Positions 40,179 through 48,887 of a stretch of 64,000 bases of DNA are shown here, in pieces (the first letter of the stretch is position 1; each line of letters starts with the position of its first letter). The stretch is from positions 124,001 to 188,000 of the forward strand of contig JAVXVG010000008.1 of assembly GCA_032229975.1 (NCBI GenBank). The letters are read 5' to 3'. Both the position numbers and the translations under genes were made by a program. The notes beneath the pieces were generated by a model. It worked only from the letters and a program-made list of their open reading frames with translations, had not been told where the DNA came from and made no database searches. The DNA is from JAIVGV01 sp032229975. Its GTDB lineage: Bacteria > Acidobacteriota > Blastocatellia > Pyrinomonadales > Pyrinomonadaceae.

Positions 40179-41429
40179 ATGAGCACACAGCCACCCTCGA
40201 ACCCGCACGTCGAAATGCCTTCGCCGCCTCCGCCGCCCGAAGCCGCGCCGCTCAACTTCGTCAACGTCCTGCGCACCATGCTCGCCGCCTCTGACAAGGT
40301 GAGCGATCTCATCTTCTCGCCCGGTCGCCCGCCGCAGGTCGAGCTGTCGGGAAAACTCCAGCCGGTCACCGTCCCCGGTCTGGACAAGTTGACTGCGGGC
40401 CACACTTCGGCCATCGCCAAGCTCATCATCAGCCAGCAGAAGGGCGCGTCGGAGAACTTGGAGCAGAACGGATCGGCTGACGCATCGTTTAGCGTGCCGG
40501 GTCTCTCGCGTTTCCGCGTCAACATCTTCATGCAGCGCGGCACGCACGCCATCGTTATGCGCGTCATCCCGAATCGCCCGCCGCGCTTCGACGACTTCAA
40601 CCTGCCGCAGCAGCTACGGCAGATCGCCGAACTCAAGAACGGTCTCGTGCTTGTGACGGGCCCTACCGGCTCTGGGAAATCGACGACGCTCGCCGCCGTC
40701 ACCGATCTCATCAACGATGTGAAGCACTATCACGTCATCACCATCGAAGACCCGATAGAGTTTCTACATCAACACAAGAACTGCACCATCCACCAGCGCG
40801 AGTTGCACTCCGACACACCGAGCTTCGCGCTTGCTCTTCGTGCCGCGCTCCGTCAGGCCCCCAAAGTGATCCTCGTCGGCGAGATGCGCGACCGCGAGAC
40901 CGTCGAGATCGCTTTAGAAGCCGCCGAGACCGGCCACTTAGTTCTTTCAACTTTGCACACTATCGATGCCTCGAAGACCGTGGATCGTATCATCGGCGTC
41001 TTCCCCAAAAACGAGGAGCGCGTCGTGCGCACGCGACTCGCGGCGGTCTTTCGCTTCATCGTCTCGCAGCGACTCGTGCCGCGCGCCGACGGGCGCGGGC
41101 GCGTCGCGGCGATTGAAATCTTGAAGGCCACCTCGCGCACCAAGCAGTACGTCGAGCAGGGCGAGGCAGAGGGCAAGTCGCTCACGGACGCGATGGAGCA
41201 GGGCGAACTCGATGGGATGCAGACCTTCGACTCCGTCATCGAACGACTCATCCGCGAAGGCGTCGTCGATAGAGATGAGGCCCTCGCCTACGCCTCGAAC
41301 CCCGGCAACCTCCAACTCCGCCTCGTCGATCTCAATGGCACGAAGCCCGCGTCCAAACCTGCCGTCACGATGGCCCCACCGCCGCCACCGACGAGCGAAG
41401 CCTCGATGCTTGATATGCTCGAACGCTGA
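40179..41429 (+). CDS. pilT: Type IV pilus twitching motility ATPase PilT
   Basis: About 416 residues. Pro-rich start (residues 5-25), then the N-terminal PAS-like part (VLRTMLAASDKVSDLIFSPGRPPQVELSGKLQPV) and the RecA-like ATPase: Walker A GPTGSGKST, Asp box ITIEDPIEFLH, Walker B ILVGEMRDRETVEIALEAAETGHLVLSTLHT, and the AIRNLIRE-type end is represented by GMQTFDSVIERLIREGVVDRDEALAYASNP. This is the retraction ATPase of type IV pili, cytoplasmic, hexameric. Start at ATG 40179 rather than TTG 40122, as the 19 extra residues are unlike the family. The closing PPPPPTSEASMLDMLER is unusual. Confidence 0.92.
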   Translation: MSTQPPSNPHVEMPSPPPPPEAAPLNFVNVLRTMLAASDKVSDLIFSPGRPPQVELSGKLQPVTVPGLDKLTAGHTSAIAKLIISQQKGASENLEQNGSADASFSVPGLSRFRVNIFMQRGTHAIVMRVIPNRPPRFDDFNLPQQLRQIAELKNGLVLVTGPTGSGKSTTLAAVTDLINDVKHYHVITIEDPIEFLHQHKNCTIHQRELHSDTPSFALALRAALRQAPKVILVGEMRDRETVEIALEAAETGHLVLSTLHTIDASKTVDRIIGVFPKNEERVVRTRLAAVFRFIVSQRLVPRADGRGRVAAIEILKATSRTKQYVEQGEAEGKSLTDAMEQGELDGMQTFDSVIERLIREGVVDRDEALAYASNPGNLQLRLVDLNGTKPASKPAVTMAPPPPPTSEASMLDMLER

Positions 41430-41462
41430 AACGGCACGGACGAAGTTAACAGACGCTTGTTG

Positions 41463-41501
41463 TGAAGGCGTGATCGCTCGGCTTGGGCGATCACGCCTTC
41501 A
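41463..41501 (+). terminator. Terminator after pilT
   Basis: TGAAGGCGTGATCGC (41463-41477) pairs with GCGATCACGCCTTCA (41487-41501), a 15-bp stem with 9-nt loop, followed by CCTTTCTT. Confidence 0.72.
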
Positions 41502-41620
41502 CCTTTCTTGCTTTCCGTCATCTCGACGAAGTGAGCTAAACTCTCCACGCACGAAACCGGCGGCAACCACGCGACGGCGCGAGGCGCATCATACGTGCGG
41601 GGCTTCTTAAAGAGAGACTG

Positions 41621-43501
41621 ATGCGTGAGAGAACTTTACAGAATCAGACTCGACAGCGCGCGCTGCTCTGCGTCGCGCTCGTCGCGCTCGTTGCGTGGTG
41701 CGCAACTTTAGCGCGCGCGTCGTTGACGCAAGCGCAAGCGAGCGACGGCGATACCGTCACAGTCGATCTGCCCGCGACCGGCGAAGTCAGGATCGAGAAT
41801 CAACGTGGCGGCATCGCACTCGAAGTCTGGAACGAAGATTATCTCTCCATCTCCTACATCACAGATGGCGCAACGATTCGCGCCGACCAGACATCGCCCG
41901 TCAAACTCGACCGCACAGACACACAGCTCTCTATCACCATCGCGAGCGAAATAAACACGCGCGAAACCAACACGCGCGGGGCCACCCTTAATCGCCACGC
42001 TGCTCCGACTCGCCGCACTAGTTCATCTCGTCGCGCGACTTCATTACGACGCGTCCCGCTACGCGCTGCCGCTTCGACTCAGTCGAACGCTGCGAGCGCG
42101 GGTAAGCCGAACTCGATCAAACTGATCGTCCGCGTTCCTGCGCGCGCGCGCGTCTCAATCGTGACGACGGATGGCGCGGTCGAAGTTCGCGGCGCGCCTG
42201 CACGGCTCGACGTGCAGACAGTCGCGGGCGACGTGCGTCTGAGCATCGCGCCCTCTGCGGACGCAGACATCTCGGCGCGCACGCTCTACGGCGCGATCAA
42301 CGTCGGGGCCGGATTTGGCGCGGGCTCGGAGCGAACTCTGCATGAGAGATTCTCCACGCGCCTCGGCGCGGGCTCGCGCATCCTTCGACTCTCGACCGTG
42401 CGTGGTCGCATCGCGCTCGAACAGTCCGCGGAGATCGCCGACGTGCGCAATACGAACAACGCGAATGCTTCACCTGCGCGAGTTGTCGAGACTCAGCCGA
42501 TGCCGCCAGCGAGTCAGCCTAGACGGCCGCCCGTGCTCATCGGCGCGAACGAGGGCGGCGCAACTCAGAATCCTGCGTCGAAGCCGACGCCGAAGGCCGG
42601 TGCGCCGGTTGAGGTGAGCGAGGACGAAGTGCTGACGGTGGACACGAGCGTCGTGACGCTCAACTTCAGCGTCGTTGATCGACAGAGCGGGCGCGCGCTC
42701 ACGAATCTGATCGGCGCGGACTTCAAGGTGACGGAGAACAACGTCGAGCAGCAGATCACGCACTTCGAGCAGGCTTCCGCGCCGTTCGATCTCGTCCTCC
42801 TGCTCGATCTCTCAGGCTCGACCGCGCACGTCACCGATCTCATACGCGGCTCGGCGCGTCGCTTCGTCGATTCCGTGCGCGCTGCGGATCGCGTCGGCAT
42901 CATCGCCTTCGCGTCTGCGCCGCAAGTCGTCGCGCCTCTCACAACGGACAAGCAAAACTTGCACGCGCGCATCGACGCGATGGGCGCACCGCAGGGCGAC
43001 ACGAAACTCTACGATGCGATCAACTACTCGCTCGATTATCTCGAAGCTAACTCTCCGAAGCAGCGACGACGCGCCATCGTCCTTCTCACGGACGGCATGG
43101 ACAGCGCGCTCCCGAACGTCACGGGCGAAGGCTCCAAGTTGCCTTACCCTGAACTGAAACATCGCGTGCAGGAGTTCGACGGACTCTTCTATGCGGTGAT
43201 GACGGACAACTACGAAGAGCCGCAATCGCCGCTCGACGTGCAGCCCGAAACTTACGACCTCGCGTGGGATCGCATGGAAGAGTTGACGAAGGAGGCGGGT
43301 GGCCTCTATTACGAAGCGGGCAAGCTCGAAGACGTGGCGGACATCTACGCACACGTCGTCGAAGACCTCGGCACGGTTTACAGCATCTCTTACCTTCCGA
43401 CCAACAAGGCGCGCGACGGCAGCTTTCGCGCCGTCCACGTCCGCCTCCCACGCCGCCCCGAAGCCATCGCACGTGGCAGAAGCGGCTACTACGCGAAGTG
43501 A
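41621..43501 (+). CDS. Exported VWFA-domain protein, acidobacterial (TIGR03436) type
   Basis: 626 residues. A signal segment (ALLCVALVALVAWCATLARA) is followed by a domain at about 45-270 with many Thr/Arg/Ala residues and beta-sheet character, and after a Pro/Asn-rich linker the VWA part: TVDTSVVTLNFSVVDRQSGRALTNLIGADFKVTENNVEQQITHFEQ, then LLLDLSGSTAHV at about 392-403 (MIDAS), and IVLLTDGMDSALP. This VTLNF-x-V-xD block followed by LSGS is the signature of VWFA proteins enriched in Acidobacteriota. Role unknown; probably on the cell surface. The heptad element at 43503 starts right after its TGA. Confidence 0.9.
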   Translation: MRERTLQNQTRQRALLCVALVALVAWCATLARASLTQAQASDGDTVTVDLPATGEVRIENQRGGIALEVWNEDYLSISYITDGATIRADQTSPVKLDRTDTQLSITIASEINTRETNTRGATLNRHAAPTRRTSSSRRATSLRRVPLRAAASTQSNAASAGKPNSIKLIVRVPARARVSIVTTDGAVEVRGAPARLDVQTVAGDVRLSIAPSADADISARTLYGAINVGAGFGAGSERTLHERFSTRLGAGSRILRLSTVRGRIALEQSAEIADVRNTNNANASPARVVETQPMPPASQPRRPPVLIGANEGGATQNPASKPTPKAGAPVEVSEDEVLTVDTSVVTLNFSVVDRQSGRALTNLIGADFKVTENNVEQQITHFEQASAPFDLVLLLDLSGSTAHVTDLIRGSARRFVDSVRAADRVGIIAFASAPQVVAPLTTDKQNLHARIDAMGAPQGDTKLYDAINYSLDYLEANSPKQRRRAIVLLTDGMDSALPNVTGEGSKLPYPELKHRVQEFDGLFYAVMTDNYEEPQSPLDVQPETYDLAWDRMEELTKEAGGLYYEAGKLEDVADIYAHVVEDLGTVYSISYLPTNKARDGSFRAVHVRLPRRPEAIARGRSGYYAK

Positions 43502-43502
43502 A

Positions 43503-43582
43503 ATGATGAAGGATGAACGATGAATGATGAAGTAAGTAGGATCGTCTTTACTTCATCGCTCATCGTTCATCCTTCATCGTTG
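43503..43582. repeat. Heptad-arm intercistronic hairpin, ACGATGA type
   Basis: Left arm (43503-43536) and right arm (about 43546-43582) are each four to five ACGATGA-like heptamers on opposite strands. It begins 2 nt after the VWFA gene stop; the only element in the window on plus-strand genes. Confidence 0.83.
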
Positions 43583-43628
43583 CTTTTGAGCGGCATCGTT
43601 AAAGGGCCGCGCCGCGTCTAAGCCTCGT

Positions 43629-45071
43629 ATGCGAACGAGGGGCAGGCTCATCGTCCTCACGGCAATCGTCGTCATCGCGGGAAGCTCTGCGTTGCTCGCG
43701 GGCGCGTGCGGGAGTAAACGCGGGGCTGATGTCTCACGTGGGCGCGCGACGCAGGCGGCGTCGGTCGCTGCGGAGGCCCACTCGCTGTCGCCTCTGCCTG
43801 AAAGAGAGTTATCGCCGGAGTTGGATCGCATGCGGCTGCGCGTGATGCAGAGAGTTGCGGGGGCACGCGAGTTGGCGTGGGTGTCGGAGCCGCGCATGAT
43901 CGAGCTGACAGGTTGGGAATACGGCACGCGCGCGCATGAGATGACGGAGATGCTCGGCGGCGAAGAGCTGCGCGCGCTCAGCCGACTGGCCGTCGCGGGT
44001 GGGATGCTTTCGGAAGGGACTGATCTCGCCACGCTCGCCGCCGGCTTCACCGCCGCATCAGCCTCGGCGATCTATTCACCGTTCGACAAGCGCGTGCTGC
44101 TCGTCGCGCAGGAGCGCGGCAAGTCGTCTTCGTCCAAGTCGTCTTCGTCCAAATCATCGCCATCTTCTTCGTCATCGTCTTCATCTTCATCGACTCCACC
44201 TTCATCGACGGGCGCGGCGGACGAGTCGCTGCTCGCGCATGAGTTCACGCACGCTTTGCAGGATCAGCACTTCGAGCTGTTGAAACTTTTGAACGCGAAG
44301 CCTTACAACTTCGACCGCTCGGAGGCTGCTTTCGCCGTCGTCGAAGGCGATGCGATGAACGTCGAGCATCGCGTCGAAGAGGGCGATGCCGCGTGGGCCC
44401 ACCGCACGCCCGAAGAGATCGCGCGCATTGAGGAGGCACGCTTCAGCGCGTTCCGCAAAGAACTCGGCGCGCTCTTTCCCGCGTTGCTCACAGAGACTTT
44501 TATCTTTCGCTATCGCGACGGCTCGCGGCTCGTTGAGACCGCGCGGCGCAGGGGCGGCGAGCGGGCCGTCGATGAGTTGTTCGCGCGGCCACCTGCTTCG
44601 AGTGAGCAAGTCTTGCACCCGCAGAAGTATTTCGCGAACGAGCAACCGCGCGAAGCTCAGTTCGATGCGACGAAGTTGAACGCGACGGGCTGGCGCGAAT
44701 CAGTCTCGACACCGCTCGGCGAGCTCGGCGCGCGCGGCCTGCTCTTGAAGTCTCTGAGTCGCATGGAAGCGGAGCGCGCGGCGGCGGGGTGGGGCGGCGA
44801 CCGCGCATATCTCTTCGAGCGCGGCGCGGGCGAGATGCTCTTCGTCTGGCAGACCGCGTGGGATCGCACGGATGACGCGCGGGAATTCTTTCGCGCTTAC
44901 AACGCGCTTCAGTTGGCGCGCGGCGCGACGGCAGGCGCGCGCTCGCGCGAGCACGAAAATCTCGCGGAGAAAGTATGGCGCGACGACGGCACGATCACGC
45001 GTGTTCGCATCGAAGGCGACTCGGTGCTTGTCCTGCGCGGGCGTGAACAAGATGTCGATGCGGCTCTGTGA
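43629..45071 (+). CDS. Lipoprotein metallopeptidase-like protein with serine-rich insert
   Basis: 480 residues. Lipoprotein signal ending LLAGAC (Cys27). HEFTHALQDQHF places HExxH at 204-208, and E239 (AAFAVVEGDAM) is a plausible third ligand, matching gluzincin-type families. Directly before the zinc helix, residues 166-193 are almost pure Ser with a few Lys and Pro. TETFIFRYRDGSRLVETARRRGGERAVDELFARPPASSEQVLHPQKYF and later blocks suggest a conserved unknown family. No clear ribosome site before ATG 43629. Probably an outer-surface protease; substrate unknown. Confidence 0.8.
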   Translation: MRTRGRLIVLTAIVVIAGSSALLAGACGSKRGADVSRGRATQAASVAAEAHSLSPLPERELSPELDRMRLRVMQRVAGARELAWVSEPRMIELTGWEYGTRAHEMTEMLGGEELRALSRLAVAGGMLSEGTDLATLAAGFTAASASAIYSPFDKRVLLVAQERGKSSSSKSSSSKSSPSSSSSSSSSSTPPSSTGAADESLLAHEFTHALQDQHFELLKLLNAKPYNFDRSEAAFAVVEGDAMNVEHRVEEGDAAWAHRTPEEIARIEEARFSAFRKELGALFPALLTETFIFRYRDGSRLVETARRRGGERAVDELFARPPASSEQVLHPQKYFANEQPREAQFDATKLNATGWRESVSTPLGELGARGLLLKSLSRMEAERAAAGWGGDRAYLFERGAGEMLFVWQTAWDRTDDAREFFRAYNALQLARGATAGARSREHENLAEKVWRDDGTITRVRIEGDSVLVLRGREQDVDAAL

Positions 45072-45102
45072 GCTTCGATAGCGCGTCCGCGAACGCGCGT
45101 CG

Positions 45103-45157
45103 CTCGTGCGCCGCTTGCTCATCACTTGCTCATCGCTTGTTAGTCGCTCGTCCGTCT
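45103..45157. repeat. Degenerate 11-nt tandem repeat
   Basis: Five consecutive 11-nt units of form CTTGCTCATCR / CTYGTNNGTCG run from 45103 to 45157, downstream of the metallopeptidase gene. No inverted second arm seen. Confidence 0.6.
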
Positions 45158-45212
45158 CTTTACTCTCCAACGATCCGAATTGTTAACGCACGCCTTGTCG
45201 CTTGAAGGCGAC

Positions 45213-45240
45213 TGTCAAATCTTATCTTTTCGTGTATGAT
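45213..45240 (+). promoter_or_regulatory. Promoter for the lipoprotein gene at 45314
   Basis: TGTCAA (45213-45218), 16-nt spacer, TATGAT (45235-45240); the predicted start near 45247 leaves a leader of about 67 nt before the ATG. Confidence 0.55.
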
Positions 45241-45313
45241 GACCGCGCTTTCCCAATCTCTTACCGCACAGCTTAGCCCAACCTCGTCGCGTTAAGCTCG
45301 AAGGAGTTTCAGC

Positions 45314-45742
45314 ATGTTAAGAAGAGTTCTCCCGATCCTCTGCGTCGTCGCCGTGATGATCCTGATCGGTTGCGGCGGCACTGACAACACGAACGCCGGC
45401 AATACGAACGCCAATCACGCCAACGTCAACCGCGCTTCGACCAACACTACAAACACAGCGCCGACGAATACGGCCGCGACCAACAGCACGACCGCCGACG
45501 CGTCCGGCGAGAAGATCGGCGTCGCCGAATGCGACGACTTCATCGCCAAGTACGACGCCTGCGTCTCCGGTAAAGTTCCGGCGGCGGCGCGCGCGCAGTT
45601 TCAATCGAGCGTGAAGGAGTGGCGCGACTCTTGGCGCAAGCTCGCCGCCAACCCGCAGACGAAGGGGACGCTCGCGCAGGTGTGCAAGACCTCGATGGAG
45701 TCGTCGCGCGCCTCGATGAAGTCCTTCGGCTGCGAGTTCTAG
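45314..45742 (+). CDS. Small lipoprotein, function unknown
   Basis: 142 residues with AAGGAG 7 nt upstream. The signal LLPILCVVAVMILIGC ends in a lipobox (Cys20), followed by GG and an Asn/Thr-rich linker (about 22-65, repeated NTN). The folded part KIGVAECDDFIAKYDACVSGKVPAAARAQFQSSVKEWRDSWRKLA...VCKTSMESSRASMKSFGCEF has four Cys spaced as two possible disulfides. Similar short N/T-rich lipoproteins recur in this type of genome but I know no function. It has its own promoter and a terminator. Confidence 0.78.
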   Translation: MLRRVLPILCVVAVMILIGCGGTDNTNAGNTNANHANVNRASTNTTNTAPTNTAATNSTTADASGEKIGVAECDDFIAKYDACVSGKVPAAARAQFQSSVKEWRDSWRKLAANPQTKGTLAQVCKTSMESSRASMKSFGCEF

Positions 45743-45780
45743 TCTCAACTCCGAACCGGCCACGCCCGACAGTAGAACAA

Positions 45781-45818
45781 GAGAGAGCCGCGCCGGTCGT
45801 GTCCGGGGCGGCTCTCTC
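45781..45818 (+). terminator. Terminator-like hairpin after the lipoprotein gene
   Basis: GAGAGAGCCGC (45781-45791) pairs with GCGGCTCTCTC (45808-45818); inner bases also GC-rich. The T-run is weak (ACATTACCC). Confidence 0.6.
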
Positions 45819-45923
45819 ACATTACCCTTGATGCGCGGCGCGATACAGGAGTATGCTTGCACCGTTCAGAATCGCAACCCGTCTCTCCACGTGTCCGGTT
45901 TTTTTCGGAAAGGAAGTAAAGCC

Positions 45924-47123
45924 ATGAGGAACGCCTGCAAAACGTTCACGCAACTCTCACTCGCGCTCTCACTCTTCATCGCCTGCTCCGCGCTCGCACG
46001 CGCCCAAGCGCGCGACCCGCGACTCGTCTCCGCGCGCGCCGGCGGTGTCAACTTCGTCTCCGGCGACGTGACCATGCGACGCGATGGCCGCCAGTCGTGG
46101 CAAGGCTTGCGGCAGACCGACGATCTGCGAAGCGGCGACACCGTTCGCACGGGCACGGACGGTCGCGCTGAAATTTTGCTCAACCCCGGCTCGTACCTGC
46201 GAGTCGGCGCGAACTCCGAGTTCGTGTTGACCGATGCATCGCTCGACACGCTACGTCTCAAGATCGTGCGTGGCAGCGCGCTCGTCGAAGCGTCGATCTA
46301 CGATGGTGGCCCGCCTCCTGTCGTGACTCACTCGCTACCGATGACAGGCTCGGTCATTATCGCCAGCGTGCCCTACGTCGCAGGCTTCCGTATCGAGATC
46401 GACACGCCGCAGGCACAAGTCCTGATCGTGCGTAGCGGCGTCTATCGCGTCAACGTCGGGAACACGACCGAATTCTACGTGCGCGACGGGCGCGCGCTCG
46501 TCGGTCGCGATGGAGTAATAGTTAAAGAAGGAAAGGGGGCCACCATCGCGCCGGGCGGCGCGGTCGAGGTCGTGAAGTTCGACAAGAAGCAGAAGGACGA
46601 TCTCGACGTGTGGAGCAAGCATCGCGCTGAAGAGTTGGCGCGCGTGAACAGTCGTTTGCCGGTGGGCGCGCTCAACACGATGCTGACGAGCATGAGGTGG
46701 GATAGCTTCAAGTGGGGCTATAACCCGACCGGCTTCTGGTTCTATGACTGGACAGCTCTCTCATATACCTACATCCCGTTCTCTAGTTGCCGCTCACCTT
46801 ACGGCTACGTCTACAACATTGCCGCGCCCGGTCTGCTCAACATCTGCGACTGCTATCGCGGCTCCGACTATCATCGACCACCGCCGCCCATCATCGGCAG
46901 GTATGGAAACGGCGGTGGAACAACGACCGGCGGCGGTTGGGGCACGATAACTTCCGGCGGCGGCACAACCACGTCGGGCGGTGGCGGCATGACGACCGGC
47001 GGCGGCTCGACGTTCGGCGGCGGCGGCAGCATGATCAGCCACGCACCCGCAGACAGCGCGCCCGCTTCCACGGCCCCTCATCCCGGCAGCGAGTCGTCGC
47101 ACAGGATCGATCCTCCGCTCTAA
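45924..47123 (+). CDS. Exported FecR-domain protein with Gly-rich tail
   Basis: About 399 residues from ATG 45924, with AAGGAAG 7 nt upstream; the frame is open back to 45828 without a site. Signal peptide TFTQLSLALSLFIACSALARA. Residues 45-230 hold a FecR-like domain: GDVTMRRDGRQSWQGLRQTDDLRSGDTVRTGTDGRAEILLNPGSYLRVGANSEFVLTDASLDTLRLKIVRGSALVEAS. The middle carries aromatic-rich sequence (RWDSFKWGYNPTGFWFYDWTALSYTYIPFSSC). The end is a repetitive GGGTTTGGG tail. FecR domains bind ligands or sigma regulators at the envelope; no sigma factor or TonB receptor is adjacent, so its role is open. Confidence 0.84.
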   Translation: MRNACKTFTQLSLALSLFIACSALARAQARDPRLVSARAGGVNFVSGDVTMRRDGRQSWQGLRQTDDLRSGDTVRTGTDGRAEILLNPGSYLRVGANSEFVLTDASLDTLRLKIVRGSALVEASIYDGGPPPVVTHSLPMTGSVIIASVPYVAGFRIEIDTPQAQVLIVRSGVYRVNVGNTTEFYVRDGRALVGRDGVIVKEGKGATIAPGGAVEVVKFDKKQKDDLDVWSKHRAEELARVNSRLPVGALNTMLTSMRWDSFKWGYNPTGFWFYDWTALSYTYIPFSSCRSPYGYVYNIAAPGLLNICDCYRGSDYHRPPPPIIGRYGNGGGTTTGGGWGTITSGGGTTTSGGGGMTTGGGSTFGGGGSMISHAPADSAPASTAPHPGSESSHRIDPPL

Positions 47124-47200
47124 GCTCAGGAGTTCGAGCGACGAATAGAAACTCGGCGCTGAGACGTTAGTCAGAAACGGCAGACGAGCGCTTTGACGAA

Positions 47201-47235
47201 TCGCCCCGCCGCGCATCACTTGCGCGGCGGGGCGA
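47201..47235. terminator. Bidirectional terminator, perfect 15-bp hairpin
   Basis: TCGCCCCGCCGCGCA (47201-47215) pairs with 47221-47235 around a TCACT loop, between the convergent FecR gene and the CrtI-like gene. Confidence 0.72.
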
Positions 47236-47243
47236 TCTCGTTT

Positions 47244-47295
47244 GCGAGTCTTATATGCTACGCGCGCGTGCGAGTCTTATATGCTACGCGCGCGT
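47244..47295. repeat. Exact tandem duplication of a 26-nt unit
   Basis: Units 47244-47269 and 47270-47295 are identical (each contains GAGTCTTATATGCTACGCGC). The repeat ends 2 nt before the stop of the CrtI-like gene. Recent replication slippage or a two-copy protein site are both possible. Confidence 0.85.
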
Positions 47296-47296
47296 G

Positions 47297-48883
47297 TTAA
47301 CTGCGTGACGGGACGATCTCGTCGGCCACCGCGAGCGCATTGCGCGTGACGGCCTCGATGCCGTTGGCGGACGCGACCGTGTCGCCGACCATGTAGAGCT
47401 TCGGCAGGTGCGTGCGGTGTGTGAGTGGATCGGCGACGGAAGTTTCGAGCGTGCGCGCCAAGCCCCAGACCGCGCCGAGCCTGCGACGTGTCTGCTCATA
47501 GTAAGTGCGCGGCGTTAAAGTCTCGATGACCTCCGCGCCGTCGGCGATCTCCGGCAACGCCGCGTGCAGACGTTCCCACCAGAACGCGAGCGCACGCTCG
47601 TCCTGCGCCTCGTGCTCCGACTCGTCTTCGTGATAAGCGAACCACTCTGCCGTGTCGGCGAAAGCTGCGAGCGTTGCGGCGCGCGTTCCTTCCGGCCCTC
47701 GCGCGTCCGTCGCGGGCCCGACGTTGAGCGCGAACATCGAGCGCGTCGCGTCAAGCGTTGATCGTGTCGCATCAGTTGTCGGTCGTGTCGGGCCTTCATC
47801 TCCGTCATCATCGTTCAACAAGATCATTCGCTCCGACGGCAAGCGCGACGCCGCGCTCTCATCCATGCTGAAGAGGACGAGGTATGCGCCCCAGCCGCGC
47901 AGAGCTTTCAGGCGCGCGCGCACGTCCGCAGGCGTGCGGCTCGCGCCGATGAGCTTGCCGTAGGTGTCCCACACCGTCAGGTTGCTCACCACCGCGCGCG
48001 ATGCACGCACGGTCTCGCCGCTCAAGAGATCGACGCCGACAACTTCGCCTGCCGCGTCGTATGCGAGCCGCAGCGCGGTCGTGTCGAAACGCACAGTGCC
48101 GCCGCTCATCTTGATCGACTCCGTGAGCGCATCCGCGTGCGCCTGCGGGCCACCCGCGAGCGCGTAGAGCCCGCGATGTGGAAGCGCGAGCGCGTGCGCG
48201 GCATTGAGCAGCGAGCACTCGTCGCTCGCGCACGACGCGAAGAGTTGTAGCTGCGCGTCGATGAAACTTCGCAGACGCGGCGACGCAGCGATGAGACGAC
48301 TCGCGACCGTCTCCGTGCGAGCGGCGACGATCCGTTCACGATCATTATGCGTCTGTTCGTTGCCTCTGCTTCGTTCATCGCCCTGCGATCCTTTGCCGCG
48401 CCCGCCGATCTTCCAGCCAAGCAGCGTGCGCGGACTCACACTCCTATTCGACGTTCGTGCGTGCGCGGCTTCGTCGGCATCTGCGAGTAGTCGCAGTTCG
48501 CTGTAGAGATCGACGGCGAGCGCGGCGCATTCGGGAAACGCCGCGCGCAAGTCGTCTGCAAACTCTTCGTAGTGATCTGTGCCGACGCGAATCTCTGTGC
48601 GGTCGCCGAGTCGCACGATGTAGGCGGGCGAGAGGCGTCGCGCGCGCGGCGGCGCGACGGGAAGTTGTGCGAAGAGGCGGGCGTGCGTCTGGCCCTCGCC
48701 CCAGCCTGAGTAGAGACCTGCGGCCGGCTCGAACGTGTAGCCGAACTTCTCGAACGACGCCGCGCATCCACCCGCGCTCGATTCGCGCTCGACGACGCAC
48801 ACCTTCAAGCCTCGCGCCGCGAGCAGCGCACCGGCCGTCAGCCCGCCCAAGCCCGCACCGACGACGACAATCTCGTAGCTCAT
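47297..48883 (-). CDS. FAD-dependent oxidoreductase, phytoene desaturase/CrtI-like
   Basis: 528 residues. The N-terminal dinucleotide-binding motif IVVVGAGLGGLTAGALLAARGLKVCVVERESSAGGCAASFEKFGYTFEPAAGLYSGWG is typical of CrtI/CrtISO-type desaturases and related flavin amine oxidases. The C-terminus has the FAD-closing block LPKLYMVGDTVASANGIEAVTRNALAVADEI. The central part has insertions rich in Arg/Thr/Asp that relatives lack. No carotenoid synthase genes are near, so the substrate could be a carotenoid, another polyene or something else. It starts 4 nt after the CPBP gene stop, indicating one operon. Confidence 0.86.
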   Translation of the reverse strand: MSYEIVVVGAGLGGLTAGALLAARGLKVCVVERESSAGGCAASFEKFGYTFEPAAGLYSGWGEGQTHARLFAQLPVAPPRARRLSPAYIVRLGDRTEIRVGTDHYEEFADDLRAAFPECAALAVDLYSELRLLADADEAAHARTSNRSVSPRTLLGWKIGGRGKGSQGDERSRGNEQTHNDRERIVAARTETVASRLIAASPRLRSFIDAQLQLFASCASDECSLLNAAHALALPHRGLYALAGGPQAHADALTESIKMSGGTVRFDTTALRLAYDAAGEVVGVDLLSGETVRASRAVVSNLTVWDTYGKLIGASRTPADVRARLKALRGWGAYLVLFSMDESAASRLPSERMILLNDDDGDEGPTRPTTDATRSTLDATRSMFALNVGPATDARGPEGTRAATLAAFADTAEWFAYHEDESEHEAQDERALAFWWERLHAALPEIADGAEVIETLTPRTYYEQTRRRLGAVWGLARTLETSVADPLTHRTHLPKLYMVGDTVASANGIEAVTRNALAVADEIVPSRS

Positions 48884-48887
48884 CGGT

